This document shows positions 22,517-30,273 of a DNA stretch of 64,000 nucleotides, piece after piece. Source of the DNA: JAIOQA01 sp035493675 (GTDB taxonomy: Bacteria > Myxococcota_A > Polyangia > Haliangiales > Haliangiaceae). The DNA lies in assembly GCA_035493675.1 (NCBI GenBank), contig DATJIA010000138.1, positions 17,609 through 81,608 of the forward strand. The letters are read 5' to 3'. A model generated the notes under the pieces. It had not been told where the DNA came from and did no database searches. It saw nothing but the letters and a program-made list of their open reading frames with translations. Numbering within the stretch: position 1 is the first letter of the stretch; the number at the start of each line of letters is the position of its first letter. A program made the translations under genes and the position numbers.

Positions 22517-23865
22517 GGCTTCGCCGCCGGCGGTTGCGCGGCGGGCTGCACCTTCTTCTTCATCAGCACGTCCATCGCCTTGTCGAAGACCGCGGACTTC
22601 ACCTTCGCGCGATCGATCAGGCCCGGATCCGTGAACGGCTGCCCGGCCATGCCGCCGCTCTCCCACGAGTCGGTCTGCTGGGTGCCGTTGAACGGCGTGC
22701 CCTTCGTCAGATCCTTCGCGCCGGTCACCGCGTGCGTCGAGTACATGTGCGCCGCCGAGATCAAGAACGCGTACTTCGGGTTCGCCGCCTCGTCGATGTT
22801 GCCCTGGATCGCCTTGAACGCTTCGATGCAGAGCGATTGCTGCTCGCGCAGCTTCGTGACGTCCTCGCCGGCGGCTTCCTTCGCGTCGATCTCCTCGGCG
22901 AGATCGCTGATGCGCCGATCGATGTACGCGAGCGCGCTCGCGTAGCCCGCCTCCCAGGTCACCTGGCAGCTGCCGCGGCCCCAGAACGGCGCGTACGCCT
23001 TCTTGTCGCCACCGATCTCCGAGAAGCTGCCGAAGCTGCCGCTCTCGCCGAACGAGTTGCCGAGGAAGTCGGCCTGCGCCTGCACGGTGTCGATCTTCAT
23101 CGTCACGAAGGCGGCGTTGCACTGCGGGAGGTACTGGAGCGCGCGCTCGACCGCGCCGGGATCGGTGCTCGCGCTCGCGATCTCCTTCATCTCGTCGGGC
23201 GAGATCTCGACGGGCGACAGCGGCGTCCCCTCCTTGGCGGTGTGATCGTGCACCTTCTCGAGCTTCGGGTTCACGCCGATCTGGTCCTTGTACTCCTCGT
23301 ACGTCATCGGGTTGCCCTGGACCGGCTTGTGATCGGTGAAGCGATCGTCCCACGGCGACGGCTGATATCGCTGCGAGGCACAGCCGGTCTCGTCCGACGT
23401 CGTGAACCGCGCGACGCCGACCGGCGCGGCGGTCACGCGCATCGCGTCGCCGCCGTCGACCGCGCGCCGCGCGATCTCGTTCGCCTCGTGCTCGGCGCGA
23501 TCGGGCGCGCTGCCGCTCGCGATCGCGAACAGCTGCATCGATCCGCCGCCGCCGCGCTGCTGCACGGTGTGGGCGAGCTCGTGCGCGATCAGGAAATCTC
23601 CGTCGCGCGTGCCGGGCGCGAGCTCGCCGGCGCCGAAGAAGACGTCCTGGCCGCGCGCGAACGCGCGCGCGCCGTTCGCCTTCGCCTCGGCCGCGGCCGC
23701 CTCGTCGGCGTGGACGCCGACGCCGCTCAGGTCGGCGCCGGTCACCGCCTCGACCCTCCGCGCGACCGCGAGCTCGCCGACCTGGGTCCGCTTGCCCGGC
23801 GCCGCCTGCATCGCCTCCGCCCCGCGCCCACCCTCGTCTCGCCGCCGCCTCGCGACTTCGTTCAT
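22513..23865 (-). CDS. DUF4157 - GH19-like (chitinase/muramidase) fusion protein
   Basis: A 450-residue protein without a signal peptide. Residues 30-110 are a DUF4157 domain (VEAVTGADLSGVGVHAD, then FLIAHELAHTVQQRGGGG with HExxH at 95-99), which marks effectors loaded into extracellular contractile injection systems. The C-terminal part (about 245-440) looks like glycoside hydrolase family 19: QADFLGNSFGESGSFGSF with the probable catalytic Glu 274, then WGRGSCQVTWEAGYASAL (295 onward). GH19 enzymes cut chitin or peptidoglycan. No injection-system genes are in the window. It lies antisense between URC4 and upp, probably an insertion into an older URC operon. Confidence 0.75.
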   Translation of the reverse strand: MNEVARRRRDEGGRGAEAMQAAPGKRTQVGELAVARRVEAVTGADLSGVGVHADEAAAAEAKANGARAFARGQDVFFGAGELAPGTRDGDFLIAHELAHTVQQRGGGGSMQLFAIASGSAPDRAEHEANEIARRAVDGGDAMRVTAAPVGVARFTTSDETGCASQRYQPSPWDDRFTDHKPVQGNPMTYEEYKDQIGVNPKLEKVHDHTAKEGTPLSPVEISPDEMKEIASASTDPGAVERALQYLPQCNAAFVTMKIDTVQAQADFLGNSFGESGSFGSFSEIGGDKKAYAPFWGRGSCQVTWEAGYASALAYIDRRISDLAEEIDAKEAAGEDVTKLREQQSLCIEAFKAIQGNIDEAANPKYAFLISAAHMYSTHAVTGAKDLTKGTPFNGTQQTDSWESGGMAGQPFTDPGLIDRAKVKSAVFDKAMDVLMKKKVQPAAQPPAAKP

Positions 23866-23907
23866 CGACCGATCGAGACCGATCGCGCGCGTTGTGACGG
23901 GATGAGG

Positions 23908-23913
23908 TAACGT
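23908..23913 (+). promoter_or_regulatory. candidate -10 element for upp (TAACGT)
   Basis: TAACGT ends 8 nt before GTG 23922, so the message would have at most a 1-2 nt leader. It gives upp its own promoter apart from URC1-URC4. Confidence 0.35.
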
Positions 23914-23921
23914 CGCCGCCC

Positions 23922-24551
23922 GTGGCTCAGGTCAACGTCATCGGTCACCCGCTCGTCCAGCACAAGCTCACGCTCATGCGCAAGAAGGACACGAGCACGA
24001 GCTCGTTCCGCGCGCTCTTGCGCGAGATCAGCCTGCTGCTCGGCTACGAGGTGTGTCGCGAGATGCCGCTCACGCTCGCGCCGATCGAGACGCCGATCGC
24101 GAAGGCCGAGATGCCGGTGATCGACGGCAAGAAGCTCGTCTTGATCTCGATCCTGCGCGCCGGCAACGGCATCCTCGACGGCATCCTCGAGATCGTGCCG
24201 TCGGCGCGCATCGGACACATCGGCCTCTATCGGGATCCGAAGACGCTGATCGCGGTCGAGTACTACTTCAAGGTCCCCGACCAGATGCACGATCGCGACT
24301 GCATCATCGTCGACCCGATGCTCGCGACCGGGCACAGCGCGGTCGCGGCGGTCGATCGCGTGAAGGAGACCGGGCCGAAGTCGATCAAGTTCGTCTGTCT
24401 GCTCACGTGCCCCGAGGGGCTGCGCGAGTTCCACACGCACCACCCCGACGTCCCCGTGTACACCGCGGCGATCGACGATCACCTGAACGAGAAGGGCTAC
24501 ATCGTGCCCGGGCTCGGCGATGCCGGTGACCGCCTCTTCGGAACAAAATGA
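23922..24551 (+). CDS. upp: uracil phosphoribosyltransferase
   Basis: A 209-residue, full-length UPRT: VNVIGHPLVQHKLTLMRKKDTSTSSFRALLREI at the N-terminus, ILRAGNGILDGIL, the PRPP-binding loop DPMLATGHSA and the uracil-binding end YIVPGLGDAGDRLFGTK. It makes UMP from uracil and PRPP in the cytoplasm. Besides salvage, a UPRT-type protein is the entry step proposed for the URC pathway, so its position next to URC1 and URC4 is meaningful. The GTG start has a TAACGT box close upstream. A glycosyltransferase frame may begin inside its last codons. Confidence 0.97.
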   Translation: MAQVNVIGHPLVQHKLTLMRKKDTSTSSFRALLREISLLLGYEVCREMPLTLAPIETPIAKAEMPVIDGKKLVLISILRAGNGILDGILEIVPSARIGHIGLYRDPKTLIAVEYYFKVPDQMHDRDCIIVDPMLATGHSAVAAVDRVKETGPKSIKFVCLLTCPEGLREFHTHHPDVPVYTAAIDDHLNEKGYIVPGLGDAGDRLFGTK

Positions 24552-24618
24552 TGGCGCCGCGAAGAGGGGCAGCGCCGAGGCCGGAGGCCGAGCCGAACGT
24601 CCCGCGCGCAGCGCGGAC

Positions 24619-25644
24619 GTGAGGACGCGGGGCAGCACCCCGAGCGGCGCCTCGGATCGACCGAGAGTCTCGGTCGTCGTCAGGTCGTACAACCGGCTGC
24701 CCGCGCTGTGCGAGCTGCTCGATCGGCTCCGCGCGCAGGATCACGACAGCTTCGAGATCGTCGTCGTCGATCAATCGACGGTGCGCGAGCCCGACGCGGA
24801 GGCGCGGCTCGCTTCGCTCGTCGAGACCGATCCGCGCATCGTGATCAAGCGCTTCCCGCCGCTCGGCGGCCCGCGCGCGCGCAACGAAGGCGTGCGCGCC
24901 GCGCGCGGCGACGTGATCGTCTTCATCGACGACGACGACCTGCCCGCGTCGGACGATTGGCTGCGCCTGCACGAGGCGAACTTCGCCGATCCGAAGTGCC
25001 TCGCCGCGACCGGCCGCTTCCTCCTCGAGGGCGGCAAGGAGCCGCCGTACGCGAACATGGACAAGGCGCGCGCCCGCGTCTTGACGTTCAACGTGCTGCG
25101 CTGGCAGCGCGTGTACGCGCGATCCGATCGGCGCAGCGTGCGGTGCGACTCCGCGATGGGCGGCAACGCCGCGTGGCGCCGCAGCGCGCTCGAGCGCTTC
25201 GGCCTGTGGGACGAGTGCACGCCGATCGAGGACGAGCCGTCGCTCTGCTATCGCGTCGCGCGCGAACGCGAGGCGGGCGAGTACCTCGCGTTCGATCCCG
25301 CGGTGCAGATGATCCGGCGCCGCGGCATCCCGGGCGGGATGGACAAGCGGCGCATGAGCGCGGCCGGCTACGGCTGGCGCCTGTTCCAGTTCTTCCACAA
25401 CATCGTCGCGCACTACTTCCCGCTCCGCTTCGTCCTCCTCTATCCCGCGTACTTCTGCTTCCTCGCGTATCAGGTCTACGACTGGATCTTCGACGACTCG
25501 AAGCACCGCCGCTCGCTGGTCGGATCGATCGCGCTCGCGGTCGGCTTCTCGCTCGCGCTCCCGTTCCTGTGGCTGTGGTGGCTCGCGCGCTGGTGGGCGC
25601 GCCGGCTGCGCGAGGGTCCCCTCCCGCACCGACCCACGATATGA
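24619..25644 (+). CDS. glycosyltransferase family 2 protein with C-terminal membrane helices
   Basis: About 341 residues. A GT-A fold begins with VSVVVRSYNRLPALCELLDRLRAQ, then FEIVVVDQST, GGPRARNEGVRAARGDVIVFIDDDD (the DxD metal site) and AMGGNAAWRRSALERFG, followed by an acceptor-side region with EDEP. Two hydrophobic helices near the C-terminus (about residues 250-320) anchor it to the membrane. It transfers a sugar from a nucleotide donor to a surface polysaccharide or lipid. Start is uncertain: ATG 24520, inside upp, would add a low-complexity Ala/Arg segment; GTG 24619 begins close to the fold. Confidence 0.85.
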   Translation: MRTRGSTPSGASDRPRVSVVVRSYNRLPALCELLDRLRAQDHDSFEIVVVDQSTVREPDAEARLASLVETDPRIVIKRFPPLGGPRARNEGVRAARGDVIVFIDDDDLPASDDWLRLHEANFADPKCLAATGRFLLEGGKEPPYANMDKARARVLTFNVLRWQRVYARSDRRSVRCDSAMGGNAAWRRSALERFGLWDECTPIEDEPSLCYRVAREREAGEYLAFDPAVQMIRRRGIPGGMDKRRMSAAGYGWRLFQFFHNIVAHYFPLRFVLLYPAYFCFLAYQVYDWIFDDSKHRRSLVGSIALAVGFSLALPFLWLWWLARWWARRLREGPLPHRPTI

Positions 25645-25645
25645 T
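25640..25645 (+). promoter_or_regulatory. candidate leaderless -10 element (TATGAT)
   Basis: TATGAT, one base from TATAAT, ends exactly 6 nt before ATG 25652 and overlaps the stop codon of the glycosyltransferase gene. Confidence 0.5.
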
Positions 25646-25651
25646 CGCGGG

Positions 25652-26416
25652 ATGAGGATCGGGATCCTTGCCGCGGTCGCGGCGTTGTCGGCATGCGCGG
25701 AGCCTCCGGACTACACCCTCGGCGAGCGCGGCCGCGCGCAGCTCGCGCTCGAGACCGGCCCCGAGCGCTACCCGGGCGACGAGTGCTTCCTCAGCTGCGC
25801 GATCGATCGCCCGCTCCTGCTCGGCACCCGCGAGACGATCGAGATCGAGAACCCGAAGGGCATGCCGTGGCTGCACGCGGCGTCGAGCGATCCGAGCGTC
25901 CTCACCGTCGAGGATCACCTGGAGACCTGCTGCGATCACGGGTGCACCGTCGGCGACTCGTACGACGCCTGCCTCGCCGCCGGCGCCGCCGACGTGCACT
26001 ACCAGTTCGCCTTCGAGGTCCGCGCGGTCGGCGAAGGCAGCGCGCTGCTCGTGCTCGCGAGCAAGGACGATCCGGTCTTCGATCGCGTGCGCCTCGACGT
26101 CCGCGCCGCCGCGTCGCTGCAGGTCGAGGCGCACCTGCAGGACGACACCGGCTGGTGGTACCGCCCGGTCGGCGAGCTCGATCTCGCCGGCGAGCACCAG
26201 CGCCTGCGCGTGACCGCGCGCGATCGCGACGGCGGCGCGCTGTTCGCGAGCGAGGGCATCACGATGTCGTTGCGCGGCGACGTCGCCGAGTTCTACGGCA
26301 CCGAGGCGACGCTCGGCTCCGCGTACGGCGAGGTCTGGCCGATGGCCCGCGGCACCGACGCGCTGACCGCGCAATCGGGCACCGCCGTCGTCGCGGTGCC
26401 CGTGGTCAGCAAGTAG
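25652..26416 (+). CDS. lipoprotein of unknown function
   Basis: A 254-residue predicted lipoprotein (MRIGILAAVAALSAC). The mature part is mainly beta-strand and includes a Cys pair (ECFLSC) and a cluster ETCCDHGCTVGDSYDAC, suggesting disulphide bonds in an Ig-like or bacterial Ig-like fold. No enzymatic motif is visible and I do not recognise the family. It is preceded by a strong leaderless -10 box and followed 21 nt later by the XRE-cupin regulator start. Confidence 0.65.
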   Translation: MRIGILAAVAALSACAEPPDYTLGERGRAQLALETGPERYPGDECFLSCAIDRPLLLGTRETIEIENPKGMPWLHAASSDPSVLTVEDHLETCCDHGCTVGDSYDACLAAGAADVHYQFAFEVRAVGEGSALLVLASKDDPVFDRVRLDVRAAASLQVEAHLQDDTGWWYRPVGELDLAGEHQRLRVTARDRDGGALFASEGITMSLRGDVAEFYGTEATLGSAYGEVWPMARGTDALTAQSGTAVVAVPVVSK

Positions 26417-26422
26417 CGGGTG

Positions 26423-26428
26423 TATACT
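26423..26428 (+). promoter_or_regulatory. candidate -10 element (TATACT)
   Basis: TATACT ends 9 nt before the TTG at 26438, leaving only a 2-3 nt leader. It argues against the GTG at 26420, which lies upstream of the box. Confidence 0.4.
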
Positions 26429-26437
26429 GACCGCGGT

Positions 26438-27097
26438 TTGGAACCGAAGAAATCGACGCGGGGGAAGAAGGGCGATGCGCCGGCCGCCGAGCCGCCGGCC
26501 GAAGGCGTCTCCGAGAAGGGCGGCGGCGACGCCGCGGATCTCGCGCCGGTCGTCGGGACCAACTTGCGGCGGCTGCGCACGCGGCGCGGGCTCTCGCTCG
26601 AGCGCCTCGCGCACTCGTCGGGCGTGTCGCGCGCGATGCTCGGCCAGATCGAGCTGGGCCAGAGCGCGCCGACGATCAACGTGCTGTGGAAGATCGCGCG
26701 CGCGCTCGAGGTGACGTTCTCGGCGTTGATCTCGTCGCGCACGCAGTCGGGCGCGCTCGTCATGCGCAGCGCCGAGTCGAAGCTCCTGACGAGCAAGGAT
26801 CGATCGTTCTCGTCGCGCGCGCTGTTCCCGTTCGACGAGCCGCGCCGCGTCGAGTTCTACGAGCTGCGCCTCACCGGCGGCGGCGTCGAGCAGGCCGACG
26901 CGCACCCGCCGGGCACGAGCGAGAACCTCGTCGTCACGCAGGGCGTGGTCGAGATCGACTCCGGCGGCGAGACGCACCGGCTCGAGACCGGCGATTCGAT
27001 CTTGTTCGAGGCGGACTCGCCGCACGCGTATCGCAACCCCGGTAAGACCGACGCGGTCATGTACCTGGTGATGACGTACGCGCAGGAAATCGGCTGA
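26438..27097 (+). CDS. XRE-family transcriptional regulator with C-terminal cupin sensor
   Basis: About 219 residues. A Lys/Pro-rich N-terminal tail (1-40) precedes an XRE helix-turn-helix (LRRLRTRRGLSLERLAHSSGVSRAMLGQIELGQSAPTINVLWKIARALEV, about 48-105) and a C-terminal cupin beta-barrel with HPPGTSENLVVTQGVVEID and the second motif DSILFEADSPHAYRN. Such HTH-cupin proteins bind a small ligand or metal in the cupin and repress or activate nearby genes. Targets here are unknown. TTG is chosen because a TATACT -10 box would otherwise lie inside the coding sequence. Confidence 0.9.
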   Translation: MEPKKSTRGKKGDAPAAEPPAEGVSEKGGGDAADLAPVVGTNLRRLRTRRGLSLERLAHSSGVSRAMLGQIELGQSAPTINVLWKIARALEVTFSALISSRTQSGALVMRSAESKLLTSKDRSFSSRALFPFDEPRRVEFYELRLTGGGVEQADAHPPGTSENLVVTQGVVEIDSGGETHRLETGDSILFEADSPHAYRNPGKTDAVMYLVMTYAQEIG

Positions 27098-27305
27098 CGC
27101 GATCGGAGTCGCCTCGCGCGCGAAGTCGCATTCGCGTGGCGCGGATTCCGCACTCGTGCAGACGCGGTACTCGTACAGCGCGTTTGTACGCGGATCGTAC
27201 TTTGAACGTTTCGCGATCGGTCGTGATCGCGCGGGGTTGTCGTCGTTTCGCGCGAGCCGGCGCGTGGCACGCCGCGAGCAAAAGGACCGTCGCGGAGGTC
27301 ATGCG

Positions 27306-27713
27306 ATGAGGAAGCTTGCACTGTTCATCTCGATCATCGGCGCGGGCTGCCTGAGCAGCGGCGCTTCGACGGGCACGCAGACGGGCACGATCATGAGCTG
27401 CTTCGATTCGTCGAAGTCGGGCGGGCTCGCGTGCATCGACACGCCGAAAGGTCCGGAGACCCAAGCCAAGGACGTCGACGACGACGGCACCGACGACAAG
27501 TTCGAGTGCGCCGATCGCGACAGCGACGACGACGGCACGCCCGACTTCGAAGACGCAGACGACGATCACGGCGGCGGCAGCGGCTCGAGCTCGCTGACCA
27601 GCCACGACGGCTCCGACGACGGTTCGGGCTCCGGATCCGCCGACGGCGACCAGGACGACGACGGCATCGACGACGATCAGGACTGCGGCACGCCCCCGCA
27701 GCCGCCGGTCTAG
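27306..27713 (+). CDS. Asp-rich calcium-binding lipoprotein, thrombospondin type 3-like
   Basis: A 135-residue predicted lipoprotein (MRKLALFISIIGAGC). The mature protein has acidic repeats DVDDDGTDDKFECADRDSDD, GTPDFEDADDD and DGDQDDDGIDDDQDC, the Asp-loop pattern of thrombospondin type 3 repeats that bind Ca2+. A Ser/Gly linker separates two clusters. It is likely surface-exposed. ATG 27306 is fixed by GGAGG at 27294-27298; the 208 bp upstream hold no other gene that I can support. Confidence 0.72.
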   Translation: MRKLALFISIIGAGCLSSGASTGTQTGTIMSCFDSSKSGGLACIDTPKGPETQAKDVDDDGTDDKFECADRDSDDDGTPDFEDADDDHGGGSGSSSLTSHDGSDDGSGSGSADGDQDDDGIDDDQDCGTPPQPPV

Positions 27714-27736
27714 CATCGTGGTTCAATCGCGTCACG

Positions 27737-28180
27737 ATGAGTGACGTCTATCGTGAAGATCCGGTGTTGCCCGAGCTCGATCGATCCGTGCTGGTCGTCG
27801 GGCTGAACGGGAAGCTGTTCGGGCTCGAGCGCGCCACGGGCGAGCCGCGCTGGTCGTTCGAGCTGCCCGGCTGGCAGCGCGGCGAGGTGTTCCTCGCGAT
27901 CCGGTACGGGCTGGTGGTCGCGTCGTCGCACGTCGACTCGATCAGCGCGCTCGACTATCTGACCGGCACGCTGCGGTGGACGTCGGCGACGACGCAGAGC
28001 GGCCGCGCCACGATCGTCGTCGAGCACGACGTGATCGTATGCGCGAAGAACGGCTACCTCGATTGCTACGATCACCAGGGCGCGCGCCGCTGGGCGCAGC
28101 CGCTCTCCGGTCAAGGCCTCGGTCGCGCCGCGCTGGGCTTCCCCGGCAACGTCGCGCAGGCCGACGACGTCGGTCGCTAG
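27737..28180 (+). CDS. short PQQ-like beta-propeller protein
   Basis: A 147-residue protein without signal peptide, with two or three PQQ-like propeller blades: VLVVGLNGKLFGLERATGEPRWSFELPG, DSISALDYLTGTLRWTS and VCAKNGYLDCYDHQGARRWAQPL. A complete propeller needs seven or eight blades, so it must oligomerise or act as a partial module. A TAGCAT box 20 nt before the ATG may be its -10. Its stop shares CTAG with the convergent dienelactone hydrolase stop. Confidence 0.75.
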   Translation: MSDVYREDPVLPELDRSVLVVGLNGKLFGLERATGEPRWSFELPGWQRGEVFLAIRYGLVVASSHVDSISALDYLTGTLRWTSATTQSGRATIVVEHDVIVCAKNGYLDCYDHQGARRWAQPLSGQGLGRAALGFPGNVAQADDVGR

Positions 28181-28845
28181 GCGAGCTGCTGGCGCAGGAA
28201 CGTGATCGCGCGATCCCAGGCGAGCTTCGCGTCGTCGGGCGAGTACACCTCGGGGCGGGTGTCGTTCATGAACGCGTGCTCGGCGTCGTAGACGTTGAGC
28301 TCCATCGCGCCGCCGTGCTGCTGCACGGTCTTCTGGATGTCGAGCGCGATCGACGGCTTCGCCCACTCGTCGGTCGCGGCGAAGTGCGCCTGGATCGGGC
28401 ACTTCACCTTCGTGTAGTCGGCGTTCGGAGGCACGCCGTAGAACGGCACCGCCGCGTCGATCGGCAGCATCGTCGACGCGGCGAGCGTGATCGCGCCGCC
28501 CATGCAGAAGCCGACGACGCCGACCTTGCCGTTCGATCGCGCGTGCGCGCGCAGGTACGCGACCGCGCCGGCGAGGTCGCCCATCGCGCGGCCCCAGTCG
28601 AGCGAGCCCATCAGCTTCTGCGCCTCGTCGGCCTTCTTCGCGATCGCGCCGCGGTAGAGATCGGGCGCGAGCGCGACGAACCCGGCGGCGGCGAAGCGCT
28701 CGACCAGGCTCTTGATGTGATCGTTCAGGCCCCAGTACTCCTGCAAGACGACGACGGCCGGCGCCTTGTCGTCGCCGGCGGGAAGGGCGAGCGCGCCGGA
28801 GGCTTCGTCCCCCGCTTGCGACTTGAACGTGACTCTCTCCGTCAT
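28177..28845 (-). CDS. dienelactone hydrolase family protein
   Basis: A 222-residue alpha/beta hydrolase of the dienelactone hydrolase type: VVVLQEYWGLNDHIKSLVERFA, nucleophile Cys 114 in GVVGFCMGGAIT, catalytic Asp 158 in AATDEW and His 189 in YDAEHAFMND. Cys as nucleophile is typical of this family. It hydrolyses lactones or related esters; the substrate is unknown. Start at MTERVTF is supported by GGAGG 6 nt upstream; a further ATG four codons upstream lies over the ribosome site. Divergent from argH over 30 bp. Confidence 0.92.
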   Translation of the reverse strand: MTERVTFKSQAGDEASGALALPAGDDKAPAVVVLQEYWGLNDHIKSLVERFAAAGFVALAPDLYRGAIAKKADEAQKLMGSLDWGRAMGDLAGAVAYLRAHARSNGKVGVVGFCMGGAITLAASTMLPIDAAVPFYGVPPNADYTKVKCPIQAHFAATDEWAKPSIALDIQKTVQQHGGAMELNVYDAEHAFMNDTRPEVYSPDDAKLAWDRAITFLRQQLA

Positions 28846-28863
28846 CGAGACCTCCACGATCTA

Positions 28864-28869
28864 TATACT
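28864..28869 (+). promoter_or_regulatory. candidate leaderless -10 element for argH (TATACT)
   Basis: TATACT ends exactly 6 nt before GTG 28876. It lies in ATCTATATACTG, whose AT-rich core may also serve the divergent hydrolase gene. Confidence 0.55.
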
Positions 28870-28875
28870 GCGCGC

Positions 28876-30273
28876 GTGTCAGGTTCGAAAGGCGCGCGCG
28901 GTGGACGCTTCGCGAAGGGCATGGACCCCGACGCGGCGCGCATGAACGCATCGGTCGACTTCGATCGCCGCTTGCTGCCGCACGACGTCGAGGGATCGAA
29001 GGCGCACGCGCGCATGCTCGAGGCGCGCGGGTTGATCCCCGCGGGAGATGCCGAGGCGATCGCGCGCGGGCTCGACGAGGTCGCGGGCGCGCTCGCCGAC
29101 GGATCGTTGGAATGGGACGACGCGCTCGAAGACGTGCACATGAACGTCGAGGCGCGGTTGACCGAGAAGATCGGCGAGGCCGGCCGTCGCCTGCACACCG
29201 GGCGCAGCCGCAACGATCAGGTCGCCACCGATCTGCGGTTGTACGCGCGGGCCGCGGCGGTGCGGATCGCGCGCGGTATCCACGCGCTGCGCGCGGCGCT
29301 CTTGGATCAAGCGCGCGCGCACGTCGACACGCTGATGCCCGGGTACACGCACCTGCAGCGCGCGCAGCCGGTGCGCGCCGCGCACCACTTCCTCGCCTAC
29401 GACGCGATGCTCGCGCGCGATCTCGGACGCGTGCGCGACGCGGCGAAGCGCGCCGGTGAGTCGCCGCTCGGCTCGGGCGCGCTCGCGGCGACCACGTTGC
29501 CGATCGATCGCGAGGCGACCGCGCGCGCGCTCGGCTTCGACGGCGTCACGCACAATTCGCTCGACGCCGTCGGCGATCGCGACTTCGCGATCGAGCTCGT
29601 GTCTGCTTGTGCGCTGTTGCAAGTGCACCTGTCGCGGCTCGGTGAGGAGCTCGTGCTGTGGACGTCGCAGGAGTTCCGCTTCGCGAAGCTCGGCGAGGCG
29701 TACTGCAGCGGCTCGTCGCTGATGCCGCAGAAGATGAACGCGGACCTCGCCGAGCTGTTGCGCGGCAAGGCCGGTCGCGTCGTCGGCGACTGGGTCGCGC
29801 TCGTCACGGTCGTGAAGGGCCTGCCGCTCGCGTACAACAAGGATCTGCAGGAGACGCAGGAGCCGCTCTACGACGCGGTCGAGACCGCGGAGGCGTGCTT
29901 GCGCGTCGCGGCCGGGATGATCGCGAGCCGCGAGCTCGACGGCGATCGCTTGAAGCTCGCCGTCGGTGAGGGGCATCTGGTCGCGACCGAGCTCGCCGAT
30001 TATCTCGTCGCGCGCGGCGTGCCGTTCCGCGATGCGCACGACGTCGCGGGGACCTTGGTGCGGAAGGCCCTCGAGAAGGGCGTCGAGCTCGCGGGCTTGT
30101 CGCTCGACGAGCTGCGCGCCGTTTCGCCTCAGTTCGAGGCCGATGTGTACGAATGGCTCGACCCGTCGCGCGCGATCGATCGCCGCGACGTCGTCGGCGG
30201 CCCGGCGCGCGCGCGCGTCACGGCCGAGATCGATCGTATCGCCGCCGAGCTGGCGGAGGAGTCACGCGGATGA
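28876..30273 (+). CDS. argH: argininosuccinate lyase
   Basis: A 465-residue full-length ArgH of the fumarase/aspartase superfamily: GGRFAKGMDPDAARMNASVDFDRRLLPHDVEGSKAH, EDVHMNVEARL, GRRLHTGRSRNDQVATDLRL, YTHLQRAQPV and the signature loop GSSLMPQKMNADLAELLRGK. It cleaves argininosuccinate to arginine and fumarate, the last step of arginine synthesis. In the signature loop the second Lys of the usual PQKKN is Met, while the first Lys, Asn and following Glu are kept. GTG start with a TATACT box 6 nt before; it overlaps lysA by 4 nt (ATGA). Confidence 0.97.
   Translation: MSGSKGARGGRFAKGMDPDAARMNASVDFDRRLLPHDVEGSKAHARMLEARGLIPAGDAEAIARGLDEVAGALADGSLEWDDALEDVHMNVEARLTEKIGEAGRRLHTGRSRNDQVATDLRLYARAAAVRIARGIHALRAALLDQARAHVDTLMPGYTHLQRAQPVRAAHHFLAYDAMLARDLGRVRDAAKRAGESPLGSGALAATTLPIDREATARALGFDGVTHNSLDAVGDRDFAIELVSACALLQVHLSRLGEELVLWTSQEFRFAKLGEAYCSGSSLMPQKMNADLAELLRGKAGRVVGDWVALVTVVKGLPLAYNKDLQETQEPLYDAVETAEACLRVAAGMIASRELDGDRLKLAVGEGHLVATELADYLVARGVPFRDAHDVAGTLVRKALEKGVELAGLSLDELRAVSPQFEADVYEWLDPSRAIDRRDVVGGPARARVTAEIDRIAAELAEESRG

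Noticed and set aside
24520..24618. ATG start of the glycosyltransferase inside upp
   Set aside because: It would add a low-complexity Ala/Arg/Gly stretch; kept as an alternative only.
28876..28900. GGTTCGAAA resembling a tRNA T-loop
   Set aside because: It is inside the argH coding start; no acceptor or anticodon stems pair around it. No tRNA was recognised elsewhere.
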